A DNA stretch of 64,000 bases from Marinobacterium rhizophilum (GTDB taxonomy: Bacteria; Pseudomonadota; Gammaproteobacteria; Pseudomonadales; Balneatricaceae): positions 2,542,001-2,606,000 of the forward strand of contig NZ_CP073347.1 of the NCBI RefSeq assembly GCF_024397915.1, in the 5' to 3' direction. Positions 26,943-33,779 of the stretch are shown piece after piece. The notes below the pieces were generated by a model that worked only from the letters and a program-made list of their open reading frames with translations, made no database searches and was not told where the DNA came from. Both the position numbers and the translations under genes were made by a program. The first letter of the stretch is position 1, and every line of letters starts with the position of its first letter.

Positions 26943-27950
26943 TCACTGAGCTTTAGTGCCGCTTTCCCGATTCTTTCCCAATGAAACAGGATTGAGACGG
27001 GTTGCCTCTTCCAGGTGATCCGGGGCAAGGTGTGCGTAACGCATCGTCATCTGAATACTGCTATGACCGAGTATGCGTTGCAGAGTGAGTATGTTACCAC
27101 CTGCCATCACAAAGTGGCTCGCGAATGTGTGACGCAGGATATGGGTAGAGATCCCTTTGGGCAAGTCCAGGAGGCTGTTCAGCAGCGCCCTGGCAGAGGT
27201 TTCGCAGTGCCGAAAGGGAGGTGCGCCGCTATTCGACAGAATCAGGTCGTATAGCTCCTGGTTAATGGGTACCGCTCGGGTTTTCTTGCTCTTTGTCTGC
27301 GTGAATATCAGCCGGTTGGGGTGGATACGCTCGCGGGTCAGTCCCTGGGCTTCGCTCCATCGGGCGCCGGTCTCCAGGCATACGCGAATCAGAGTCGCTA
27401 CGTCCCGGTGCGGATGGTTGGGCAGATAGCCCAGCAGCGTCTTAATCTGCTCATGGCTCAAAAAGGGCCTGTCGCTCTCATGGGTACGTATGTTCTCGAT
27501 AAGCTGCATCGGATTCGGGTAGTCGATGTGCCCGCGCTTGCTGAGCCAGTTGAAGAGCCCTTTCAATGCCTGCAAGTTCTGATTGATGGTCGTAACAGCG
27601 GTTTGCTTCATCCGCTGGCTGCGCCACTGGCTGATGGCCATAGGGGTAAGCTGCCGGGCAACCGGATCGCCAAGGTCTTCGCAGATGCTTTTCAGGATAC
27701 GGGCATACTTCCAGCCACTACTGATCGTTGGGCTGTGCTCTGTCTCCCAAATCTCGATAAGTGTACTCAGCCGCCTGCTATCAATGGCCTTCGGGTTCCA
27801 GGGTTTGTTTTCTATAGCCCTGGCGATAACGTGTGCTTCAAAGCGGGTCGCTTCGGCCTTGGTCCGAAAGCGGCGAATAACCCGCTTCCCAGCGTGGCCG
27901 TCTGGCCGAATATCAACCTTCCAGTTGTTCCCTTCTTTGCTGATCGTCAT
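26943..27950 (-). CDS. Tyrosine recombinase (phage-type integrase)
   Basis: Site-specific recombinase of the element. 335 residues from the ATG at 27950 (MTISKEGNNW). N-terminal arm-binding-like part (about 1-60, RRFRTKAEATRFEAHVIAR), a core-binding domain (about 65-160) and a catalytic domain. Catalytic residues are all present: Arg in ETGARWSEAQGL, Lys in TKSKKTRAVPI, HILRHTFASHF (His-x-x-Arg), His in LGHSSIQMT and the nucleophile Tyr in MRYAHL. Full length, probably active. The gene ends 37 bases from the att core. Confidence 0.93.
   Translation of the reverse strand: MTISKEGNNWKVDIRPDGHAGKRVIRRFRTKAEATRFEAHVIARAIENKPWNPKAIDSRRLSTLIEIWETEHSPTISSGWKYARILKSICEDLGDPVARQLTPMAISQWRSQRMKQTAVTTINQNLQALKGLFNWLSKRGHIDYPNPMQLIENIRTHESDRPFLSHEQIKTLLGYLPNHPHRDVATLIRVCLETGARWSEAQGLTRERIHPNRLIFTQTKSKKTRAVPINQELYDLILSNSGAPPFRHCETSARALLNSLLDLPKGISTHILRHTFASHFVMAGGNILTLQRILGHSSIQMTMRYAHLAPDHLEEATRLNPVSLGKNRESGTKAQ
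26963..26980 (+). repeat. Sub-terminal direct repeat, left copy
   Basis: TTTCCCGATTCTTTCCCA, inside the last codons of the integrase gene. It matches 17 of 18 bases at 30457-30474 in the same orientation. It may be an arm-type integrase binding site, or the right copy may be a scrap of another integrase gene. Confidence 0.5.
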
Positions 27951-27951
27951 G

Positions 27952-28227
27952 TCAGCGCTCCAGGCGTGATACAAGTTCTTGCATGCAGTCAGTACTTGCA
28001 GTCAGTTCGCCACTCAACACTCTCAGCACGTTCGCTACAGTTGCGGCGTCGTTTGCTTCATACGCCATGTCGGCCAGGCTTTCGATTGCGCTCTCTATAG
28101 ATCTGAGCCGCTGATACTCACTTTGAATTTCTTCTAGCAATTTCGGGTCGCGGCTGGGAAAATTGACGATAGGCATTTCAGTAGCTCCAATACTGGTTTG
28201 CTTAGCCCTGCGGGTGGTTGCAGCCAC
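27952..28227 (-). CDS. Small hypothetical protein of the integrated element
   Basis: 91 residues, not recognised. The N-terminus is basic (MAATTRRAKQTSIG) and the middle (about 30-60) is helical with a possible short coiled coil (LLEEIQSEYQRLRSIESAIE). It ends one base before the integrase start and follows the ribbon-helix-helix gene by 20 bases, so it belongs to the same transcription unit. It could be an excisionase or a regulator by position, but no HTH is evident. Confidence 0.6.
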   Translation of the reverse strand: MAATTRRAKQTSIGATEMPIVNFPSRDPKLLEEIQSEYQRLRSIESAIESLADMAYEANDAATVANVLRVLSGELTASTDCMQELVSRLER

Positions 28228-28247
28228 TTTCGCAGGGCGCGATAGCT

Positions 28248-28754
28248 CTAACGCTTTTTGCGCCTGTTGCGTTTTGCTCTGTTCTTGCTGGTTTTGTCAG
28301 CGTGTGGCTGATTACTTTTCTCTGGTGGCGATGTTATTTGCGCTGCCAGTGACCTATTGTTAGTCATGGCTGCGGCAAGACTTGGTGCTTCGAGTTCTAT
28401 CACCCTTCCGGTGTTTTCCCTGTCGTCTACACAATCTTCGTCGTACTTCGCGTAGAACTGATATTCGGTTTCAATGAGTCTTTCGAGCGTTTCGGTTTGA
28501 GTCATTCCGAACTGCTCAGAAAGATACTTGAGTTTTGCCAGGTATGCCCTGCTGATCTGCACCGTTCCGACACTGGGCTTGGTCTCACGATTAGCAGTTT
28601 TTCGGATTGCATCTTTGAGCTTCTTCGCCTGCGAAGCTGATAGGTTTTCAGCTATCCATTTTGATAGCTCTACCTCATCATTCTCGGGGCACGGCCACCC
28701 CTCAGTCAGGTGCTTTTTGCTGAGGTACTTAAAGGCCAGTTCACTGTGTTTCAT
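28248..28754 (-). CDS. Putative ribbon-helix-helix DNA-binding protein of the element
   Basis: 168 residues. A central segment (about 60-100), VGTVQISRAYLAKLKYLSEQ then FGMTQTETLERLIETEY, fits a ribbon-helix-helix: a short strand followed by two helices. The C-terminal tail is very basic (KTSKNRAKRNRRKKR). The ATG overlaps the stop of the upstream 108-residue gene (ATGA). By analogy with satellite regulators it may bind the palindromes at 29117-29225 and control its own operon; this is inference. Confidence 0.6.
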   Translation of the reverse strand: MKHSELAFKYLSKKHLTEGWPCPENDEVELSKWIAENLSASQAKKLKDAIRKTANRETKPSVGTVQISRAYLAKLKYLSEQFGMTQTETLERLIETEYQFYAKYDEDCVDDRENTGRVIELEAPSLAAAMTNNRSLAAQITSPPEKSNQPHADKTSKNRAKRNRRKKR

Positions 28755-29077
28755 ACTTTCAGCCCTTTGCTTGCGCCTGGTCGTGGCCTGTTCTGTGGGC
28801 AGCTTGCGCGGCCTGGTAGCAAATGTGAGCGCCCCGGTTTTGTGATGGTGGCTGTTTTACCATCACAAAACGGCGCAAGTGGTGCAGCGGTGAAAGGTAC
28901 TGCGTGACGCGGGGATGATGATGGTCGCTGCTTTCGCTTTTCCGGGTGCGCTCTCCAAGCCGGCTTGCCGCGGGCGGTGTGTGCAGGCAGCTGCGCGTCC
29001 CGGACACACCGCCCGCGGCAGACGGCCCATGTAGCACGTCTCAAATAAATACATCGAATTTCAGAAATAGCATCCAT
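28751..29077 (-). CDS. Candidate small basic protein coupled to the ribbon-helix-helix gene
   Basis: 108 residues from the ATG at 29077 (MDAISEIRCIYLRR), with GTGAG five bases upstream; an in-frame GTG at 29086 is possible. Rich in Arg, Pro, Ala and Cys. It is placed directly behind the promoter at 29139-29167, and its TGA overlaps the next start, which supports translation. It reminds me of the small Ash/Icd-like proteins of satellites, but I cannot confirm this. Two perfect inverted repeats lie inside it, so the region may instead act as structured RNA. Confidence 0.45.
   Translation of the reverse strand: MDAISEIRCIYLRRATWAVCRGRCVRDAQLPAHTARGKPAWRAHPEKRKQRPSSSPRHAVPFTAAPLAPFCDGKTATITKPGRSHLLPGRASCPQNRPRPGASKGLKV
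28837..28871. repeat. 13-bp perfect inverted repeat
   Basis: GTTTTGTGATGGT (28837-28849) pairs fully with ACCATCACAAAAC (28859-28871) across a 9-base loop. There is no T-run on either side, so it is not a normal intrinsic terminator. It lies within the candidate 108-residue gene. Confidence 0.8.
28966..29020. repeat. 17-bp perfect GC-rich inverted repeat
   Basis: TGCCGCGGGCGGTGTGT (28966-28982) pairs fully with its complement at 29004-29020 across a 21-base loop. It is very stable as DNA cruciform or RNA hairpin, with no T-run. It could be a replication or transfer structure, or part of a structured RNA. Confidence 0.8.
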
Positions 29078-29116
29078 AGAACTCACGCAAGATCATTTCA
29101 AGCCTCGTATCACATC

Positions 29117-29129
29117 GTGACGTTGTCAC
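29117..29129. promoter_or_regulatory. Operator-like palindrome 1
   Basis: GTGACGTTGTCAC (GTGAC-N3-GTCAC). Lies just downstream of the expected transcription start of the leftward promoter. Centre is 53 bases from palindrome 2, about five helical turns. Confidence 0.65.
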
Positions 29130-29138
29130 ATATCTAGA

Positions 29139-29167
29139 AATATAGACTCGCTTAACCGATCTGTAAA
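29139..29167 (-). promoter_or_regulatory. Leftward sigma-70 promoter of the element's small-gene operon
   Basis: On the minus strand TTTACA (29167-29162), a 17-base spacer, then TATATT (29144-29139). The match to consensus is good. It sits exactly between palindromes 1 and 2, the layout of a repressor-controlled promoter, and points at the 108-residue, ribbon-helix-helix, 91-residue and integrase genes. Confidence 0.65.
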
Positions 29168-29169
29168 GA

Positions 29170-29182
29170 GTGACGTTGTCAC
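29170..29182. promoter_or_regulatory. Operator-like palindrome 2
   Basis: GTGACGTTGTCAC, identical to palindrome 1. It lies two bases upstream of the -35 box of the leftward promoter. Confidence 0.65.
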
Positions 29183-29212
29183 AGGAACCAGCATCAACTT
29201 ACATGCAAATTT

Positions 29213-29225
29213 GTGACATTGTCAC
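29213..29225. promoter_or_regulatory. Operator-like palindrome 3
   Basis: GTGACATTGTCAC, one base different from the other two; with flanks the symmetry extends to TGTGACATTGTCACA. It is 43 bases from palindrome 2, about four helical turns, so all three could face the same side of the DNA. Confidence 0.65.
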
Positions 29226-29505
29226 ACAAGTATCGCTCGGTACTGAAATACAATAATTGGAGATTGAACTTAGCCCTGATGCTCGACAATCTGTCTTCAA
29301 TCTACGCCCGCAACAACATCGGCGCCCGCCAGGCATGGAAGTGCCTCGAAAAATTCTCATGTGGGCCGATCTCATCAACTATTTCAAACAGCGCGAAGTA
29401 AGCTAAGATGAATTTCTCAATATTATTGAGCTAGAATCAAGAAAGCGGCTACTACAGAGTAGAATCGGCGCATAGGGTTTAAACTTTACTTAGCAGGGAC
29501 TGCAG

Positions 29506-30396
29506 ATGTTAGATGTCAACTTAAATGTGGATATAAATACTTCTGGAATATCTGATGTAGGAATTAAACTTATTGAAAGTATAACACGAGCGTGTTCCAT
29601 TCTGTACGAACCAAAACATGCAGTAAGAATGGCCGAATCAGAGGCAAAAATAGCAATAATTAAGGAGCAGAGTAAAATAGAAATATCTGACATCAAACTA
29701 AGAGGCCTAGAAAGACTCTTAAGATCAGAAGAGAGAAAACAAAGAAACATTGAAAAAACAATAAGATTAGCGGCTGTTAATATTCCTATAAATGCTAAAG
29801 TAAATGATTTAGACGAGGATTGGACCTACCACCTATTTAACCATTGTGAGTTAGTATCAGATGAACTAATGCAGTCACTCTGGGCGAATATTCTTATTGG
29901 GGAAGCAACTAATCCCGGCTCCTTTTCTAAGAGAACAATCAATCAAGTTGCATCTATGGATAAAAGAGATGCGGAGCTCTTCACTAGCGTATGTCAATTT
30001 GCATGGGTTATAGACGATGAACCAACTTTATTAGTTCTAGATGATTATGACCCTATATACTCCGAGAAAGGAATTAGCCCATCCACGTTAAACCACCTTA
30101 GTTCAATAGGCTTAATTCAATTCAAACAATCAGCACAATACTATCTAGACATTTCAAAAAATACAGTTACCGCAAATTACTTTGAACACAAGTTTACATT
30201 CGATTCAAAAAATCATAAACCTATTATCTTACACCCTGGAATAGCTATTTTTACTGAGGTAGGAAAACAGCTATTTAAAGTATGCGGAGCTCAATTTAAC
30301 AATGAATTTATTAAATACTCTATTGAGTTACTAGCACGGAAGAACAATTCATTTCACATATCAAAAATCAGCACGGAGGACGATACCCAATCCTAA
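29506..30396 (+). CDS. AT-rich cargo protein of the integrated element (DUF2806-like)
   Basis: 296 residues, soluble, no signal peptide. The N-terminal third is helical and charged (about 45-90, KIAIIKEQSKIEISDIKLRG). The middle block LMQSLWANILIGEATNPGSF then SKRTINQVASMDKRDAELF resembles what I know as DUF2806: ageing and function unknown. The C-terminal part (about 190-270) looks like a small mixed alpha/beta domain with GIAIFTEVGKQLFKV. It is far more AT-rich than the chromosome, so it was acquired. It is the only cargo gene. Anti-phage function is possible from context but unproven. Confidence 0.65.
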   Translation: MLDVNLNVDINTSGISDVGIKLIESITRACSILYEPKHAVRMAESEAKIAIIKEQSKIEISDIKLRGLERLLRSEERKQRNIEKTIRLAAVNIPINAKVNDLDEDWTYHLFNHCELVSDELMQSLWANILIGEATNPGSFSKRTINQVASMDKRDAELFTSVCQFAWVIDDEPTLLVLDDYDPIYSEKGISPSTLNHLSSIGLIQFKQSAQYYLDISKNTVTANYFEHKFTFDSKNHKPIILHPGIAIFTEVGKQLFKVCGAQFNNEFIKYSIELLARKNNSFHISKISTEDDTQS

Positions 30397-30456
30397 TGCA
30401 TACTTAGTTCAATGTACGTATCTTTCGTTGAGAGATACGCTCACTTTAGCAAGTGA

Positions 30457-30474
30457 TTTCCCAATTCTTTCCCA
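30457..30474 (+). repeat. Sub-terminal direct repeat, right copy
   Basis: TTTCCCAATTCTTTCCCA, one mismatch to 26963-26980. On the minus strand it can be read GKNWE, close to the GKNRES of the integrase C-terminus, so it may be a remnant of a second integrase gene. Confidence 0.5.
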
Positions 30475-30580
30475 CTAGCCAATGCCATATGCTGTCGCCA
30501 CTAAAGACAAGCTTCCGCAAGTTACTGTTATTACAGACTATATAGTGAGATAGAGCTATACCTAAACCCCATCAAGGCTA

Positions 30581-30594
30581 TAAACTATATCCAC
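30581..30594. repeat. Attachment-site core (att), plsY side
   Basis: TAAACTATATCCAC, identical to 26892-26905 and in the same orientation. It marks the other end of the integrated element. Confidence 0.75.
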
Positions 30595-30885
30595 GTAGAA
30601 CCTAATAAATAACTGATTTATATATGTTTTCAGAGACAGAACCCAGGCAGACCAAAAGGGCCGCCACGGAGCTCTGATTTCAGGGCTGATATAGTATCAC
30701 TGACCGCTGCCCATTGGCGCGCGGGCGCGCGATATCCCCTGCCCGGCTAGTCCCGGATTCCTGCCCACATTCCATCTGACGTTCAGCAAGCCATTGATTT
30801 AAAACATGATCCGGCCTGTTTGTATCTCGGCGAAATTGGGATTAGGGTATAGGCTCAAGCCGTTGAGCGAGTCACGGACAAGCCC

Positions 30886-31476
30886 ATGCCGGGATCGGAC
30901 ACTCTCTTGCCACTGTTGATTGCAGTCGCTGCCTACCTGCTGGGCTCAGTGCCCACGGCGGTGCTGGTGTGTCATGCCATGGGCCTGGCGGACCCGCGTC
31001 GGCTGGGCTCCGGCAACCCGGGGACCACTAACGTCCTGCGCCAGGGAAATCGTACGGCCGCCGTGCTGACCTTGCTGGGGGATGTCGCCAAGGGCGCACT
31101 CGCCATCAGCCTCGCCCAGCGTGCAGGGCTGAGCCCGAACCAGACCGGAGCCTGTGCCGTGGCGGTACTGCTGGGCCATATATTCCCGCTGCTGGGCTAT
31201 ATGCGCGGCGGCAAGGGTGTTGCCACCACGTTCGGGCTCTGCCTGGCACTCAGCCCACCAGTGGGACTGCTGGCGCTTGGCACCTGGCTGCTGCTGGCGG
31301 CCATTGGCAAAACGGCCTCCCTGGCCTCGGTGGGCACGGCACTGGTCACCCCCCTGGCGACCTACCTGCTGCTGCCAGAGCAGCAACTGGCCATCAGCCT
31401 GATCTGCCTGCTGCTGGTGCTGCGCCACCGCGACAATATTTCCCGCCTGCTTCGGGGAGTAGAGCCCAGGCTTTAG
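30886..31476 (+). CDS. plsY: Acyl-phosphate:glycerol-3-phosphate acyltransferase
   Basis: Inner-membrane enzyme that makes lysophosphatidic acid from acyl-phosphate and glycerol 3-phosphate, first step of phospholipid synthesis. 196 residues with about five membrane segments. Conserved loops: GSGNPGTTNVLR (motif 1) and MRGGKGVATTFG (motif 2). The last conserved segment reads LLVLRHRDNISRLLRG. Divergent from the integrated element and convergent with tsaD. Confidence 0.95.
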   Translation: MPGSDTLLPLLIAVAAYLLGSVPTAVLVCHAMGLADPRRLGSGNPGTTNVLRQGNRTAAVLTLLGDVAKGALAISLAQRAGLSPNQTGACAVAVLLGHIFPLLGYMRGGKGVATTFGLCLALSPPVGLLALGTWLLLAAIGKTASLASVGTALVTPLATYLLLPEQQLAISLICLLLVLRHRDNISRLLRGVEPRL

Positions 31477-31513
31477 CGGCTTAGGGGTGCGAAGTCCGGA
31501 GGGTCGGCTCTGG

Positions 31514-31615
31514 TGATTGGTGAATCGTAATTGGTAAACCGGCAGCTTTCAGCCGTAAGCTGACAGCTTTAAGCTTACGGCTGAAAGCTCTAATCACGAA
31601 TAACGAATTACAAAG
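31514..31615. repeat. Imperfect palindromic repeat (MITE/REP-like)
   Basis: Core arms AGCTTTCAGCCGTAAGCT (31544-31561) and its exact complement (31572-31589) flank a 10-base loop. Outside them, GTGATTGGTGAATCGTAATT and a diverged inverted counterpart (to about 31613) extend the symmetry. It lies between the convergent plsY and tsaD genes. It looks like a small non-autonomous repeat; it could also terminate both transcripts. Confidence 0.65.
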
Positions 31616-31654
31616 GCCAGACTTAACTGAATAAGGGTCGGGAATATTGGCCGC

Positions 31655-31695
31655 TTTCACCTTTCACACCTTTCACACCTTTCACACCTTTCACC
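31655..31695 (+). repeat. Short tandem repeat TTTCACACC
   Basis: Three perfect 9-base units (31662-31688) flanked on each side by the shorter unit TTTCACC. It lies 28 bases beyond the tsaD stop. Probably a slippage-prone microsatellite. Confidence 0.8.
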
Positions 31696-31722
31696 TTGCC
31701 CCTTTTACCTTTCCCCAGATCC

Positions 31723-32751
31723 TCAGATCGCCGGCAGCGTATCCATGGGCCAGCGCGGAAAGACGCTGATCTTAAGATCACTGGATTGCCCGGCCAGCAG
31801 TCGCTGGCAACCAGCATAGGCGATCATGGCACCATTATCGGTACAGAAACGCGGCCTCGCATAAAACAGCGACGCACGCTGACGACGCACCACCTCGTCG
31901 AGCTTTTCCCGTAGCCGGGCATTGGCACTGACACCACCGGCAATGACCAGCTGGCGCAGGCCTGTCTGCTGCAGCGCCCGTTTGCACTTGATGGCCAGGG
32001 TATCCACCACCGCATCTTCAAAAGCCACGGCGATGTCAGCCTTGCTCTGCTCATCCAGCTGGCCATCGGCATCGCGCAGCTGGTTGGCCGTATTGAGGGT
32101 GAACGTTTTCAGCCCCGAGAAGCTGAAATCCAGTCCCGGCCGGTCGGTCATGGGGCGCGGAAAGCGAAACCGCGCTGCATCGCCATGCTGGGCAAGCTTG
32201 GCGATCTCCGGCCCGCCGGGATAGTCCAGCCCCAGCATTTTGCCGGCCTTGTCAAAGGCCTCGCCGGCCGCATCATCGAGGGACTCACCCAGCAGTTCAT
32301 AGCGCCCGATACCATCAACCCGCACCAGCTGGGTATGGCCACCGGACACCAGCAGCGCCACGAACGGAAAGGCCGGCGGGGTTTCTTCGAGCATCGGCGC
32401 CAGCAGGTGGCCTTCCATGTGATGTACGCCCAGCGCCGGAATGCCCAGCCCCAGCGCCATGGCCCGGGCAGTTGAGGCCCCCACGATCAGCGCCCCGATC
32501 AGGCCCGGACCCGCGGTATAGGCAATGGCGTCCAGTTCGGACTTGTCCAGCCGTGCCTGGGCCAGGGTTTCACGCACCAGCGGCAGCAGCTTGCGCACAT
32601 GATCACGGGACGCCAGCTCCGGCACCACACCGCCGTATTCGGCATGCATGGCGATCTGGCTGTAGAGCGCATCGCCCAGCAGCCCCTGCTCGCTGTCATA
32701 GATTGCAACGCCGGTTTCGTCGCAGGATGTTTCGATTCCCAGTACTCGCAT
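31723..32751 (-). CDS. tsaD: tRNA N6-adenosine threonylcarbamoyltransferase
   Basis: Transfers the threonylcarbamoyl group to A37 of ANN-decoding tRNAs, with TsaB and TsaE. I start it at the ATG at 32751 (MRVLGIETSCDETG), giving 342 residues. ASKHA signatures: GIETSCDETGVAIYD, metal-binding GVHHMEGHLLAP, and VSGGHTQLVRV. C-terminal VIAGGVSANARLRE is also typical. Divergent from rpsU, its usual neighbour. Confidence 0.96.
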   Translation of the reverse strand: MRVLGIETSCDETGVAIYDSEQGLLGDALYSQIAMHAEYGGVVPELASRDHVRKLLPLVRETLAQARLDKSELDAIAYTAGPGLIGALIVGASTARAMALGLGIPALGVHHMEGHLLAPMLEETPPAFPFVALLVSGGHTQLVRVDGIGRYELLGESLDDAAGEAFDKAGKMLGLDYPGGPEIAKLAQHGDAARFRFPRPMTDRPGLDFSFSGLKTFTLNTANQLRDADGQLDEQSKADIAVAFEDAVVDTLAIKCKRALQQTGLRQLVIAGGVSANARLREKLDEVVRRQRASLFYARPRFCTDNGAMIAYAGCQRLLAGQSSDLKISVFPRWPMDTLPAI

Positions 32752-32856
32752 CAGTATCGCCGCCAACCGCTATCAGTGTTTCGCCAGACAGGCCCGTCAG
32801 GCGGGCCACAATGGCGGCATTATCGCGCAAAAATGCCGCAATATCACCGCCTGGAC

Positions 32857-32885
32857 TTTACAGCCAGACCCCTGCGATATAAAAT
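32857..32885 (+). promoter_or_regulatory. Sigma-70 promoter upstream of rpsU
   Basis: TTTACA (32857-32862), 17-base spacer, TAAAAT (32880-32885), about 118 bases before the rpsU ATG. This is the expected place for the main promoter of the rpsU-yqeY-dnaG cluster. Confidence 0.55.
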
Positions 32886-33002
32886 TTTGCGCCTTCATCA
32901 GAGTCGTGGGAGCTATGGCTGCCCGCAAGGTGCCACTTGCGACTAGAATGAAGGCAGAGAAAAACCCCATTTAACCGACACAAACAGCAAGGTCCAAGAT
33001 AG

Positions 33003-33218
33003 ATGCCTAGCGTAAAAGTTAAAGAAAACGAGCCGTTTGACGTAGCCCTGCGTCGTTTCAAGCGTTCCTGCGAAAAAGCCGGCGTTCTGGCTGAAGTTCG
33101 TCGTCGCGAGTTCTACGAAAAGCCCACTTCTGTTCGCAAGCGCAAAGCTGCTGCAGCCGTTAAACGTCACATGAAGAAGGTTTCCCGCGAGCAGTCTCGC
33201 CGCGTACGCCTTTACTAA
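33003..33218 (+). CDS. rpsU: 30S ribosomal protein S21
   Basis: Small basic ribosomal protein, 71 residues: MPSVKVKENEPFDVALRRFK, then the Lys/Arg-rich body and RRVRLY at the C-terminus, the usual S21. First gene of the macromolecular-synthesis cluster (translation, priming, transcription). Convergent with nothing; divergent from tsaD. Confidence 0.98.
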   Translation: MPSVKVKENEPFDVALRRFKRSCEKAGVLAEVRRREFYEKPTSVRKRKAAAAVKRHMKKVSREQSRRVRLY

Positions 33219-33297
33219 TCGACTAGACGGATCGACTGGAGTTGACCGTACATTCAGTCCGTTTCATCGACTAACAACCGCTTTTCAGGGGTAATAG

Positions 33298-33747
33298 ATG
33301 TCTGAACTCAAGCAACAGATCAGCACCGAGATGAAAGCTGCCATGCGCGCCAAAGACAAGGCTCGTCTGGGGACCATCCGTCTGATCATGTCTGAGATCA
33401 AGCGCATCGAAGTGGATGAACGTATCGAACTGGATGATACCCGCGTGCTGGCCGTGCTCGACAAGATGCAGAAGCAGCGCCGCGATTCAATCTCGCAGTT
33501 TGACACAGCGGGTCGCCAGGATCTGGCAGACCTAGAGCGCCAGGAGCTGGAGGTGATTAAAACTTTCCTGCCGCAACCGCTGACAGAACAGGAGCTGGCC
33601 GACCTGATTGCCCAGGCCATTAGTACAACCGCTGCCCAGTCGATGCAGGACATGGGCAAGGTCATGGCGATTATCAAGCCACAGATTCAGGGACGCGCCG
33701 ATGCCGGTGCCGTATCCAAGCTCGTAAAAGCCCAGCTAGCCGGTTAA
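33298..33747 (+). CDS. GatB/YqeY domain-containing protein
   Basis: 149-residue YqeY-family protein, related to the tail domain of the amidotransferase subunit GatB. It is commonly encoded between rpsU and dnaG in Gammaproteobacteria. Motifs: MRAKDKARLGTIRLIMSEIK at the N-terminus, FLPQPLTEQELADLI in the middle and DMGKVMAIIKPQIQGRADAG at the C-terminus. Exact role unknown; a tRNA-related role is assumed from the GatB relationship. Confidence 0.93.
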   Translation: MSELKQQISTEMKAAMRAKDKARLGTIRLIMSEIKRIEVDERIELDDTRVLAVLDKMQKQRRDSISQFDTAGRQDLADLERQELEVIKTFLPQPLTEQELADLIAQAISTTAAQSMQDMGKVMAIIKPQIQGRADAGAVSKLVKAQLAG

Positions 33748-33779
33748 ACTCCCGCTGAATCTTTCTCAGCAGGTCCGCA

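Larger units (their letters stand above)
29078..29505. other. Control region of the integrated element, between divergent genes
   Basis: 428 bases between the leftward small-gene operon and the rightward cargo gene. It holds a leftward promoter and three operator-like palindromes (listed separately). A 40-codon frame at 29279-29401 (MLDNLSSIYARNNIG...) is less AT-rich than its surroundings and may be a gene scrap; I do not recognise it. No promoter for the cargo gene could be chosen with confidence. Confidence 0.5.
26892..30594. mobile_element. 3.7-kb integrated element in the 5' end of folB
   Basis: Bounded by identical 14-bp repeats and placed between folB and plsY, in a neighbourhood where folB, plsY, tsaD, rpsU and dnaG usually lie together. 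It carries, in order, a tyrosine integrase, a 91-residue gene, a ribbon-helix-helix-like gene, a 108-residue gene, a palindrome-rich control region and one AT-rich cargo gene. There are no capsid, replication or conjugation genes, so it would depend on helpers to move. An 18-base sub-terminal repeat occurs near both ends. It could be a phage satellite, a small integrative element, or a remnant. Confidence 0.75.
30397..30885. other. Right end of the element and plsY upstream region
   Basis: 489 bases without a gene. The first 198 bases are the right end of the element, with the sub-terminal repeat at 30457-30474 and the att core at 30581-30594. Read on the minus strand, the right att copy is a dead-end folB start (GTG GAT ATA GTT TAT ... 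TAG after ten codons), preceded by what was probably the native folB promoter region. The remaining 291 bases turn GC-rich and should contain the plsY promoter, which I could not place. Confidence 0.6.

Noticed and set aside
28837..29020. The two hairpins in the integrated element considered as intrinsic terminators
   Set aside because: No T-run follows either stem on either strand.
29279..29401. 40-codon frame upstream of the cargo gene considered as a gene
   Set aside because: No recognisable family and no convincing ribosome site. Mentioned only within the control region.
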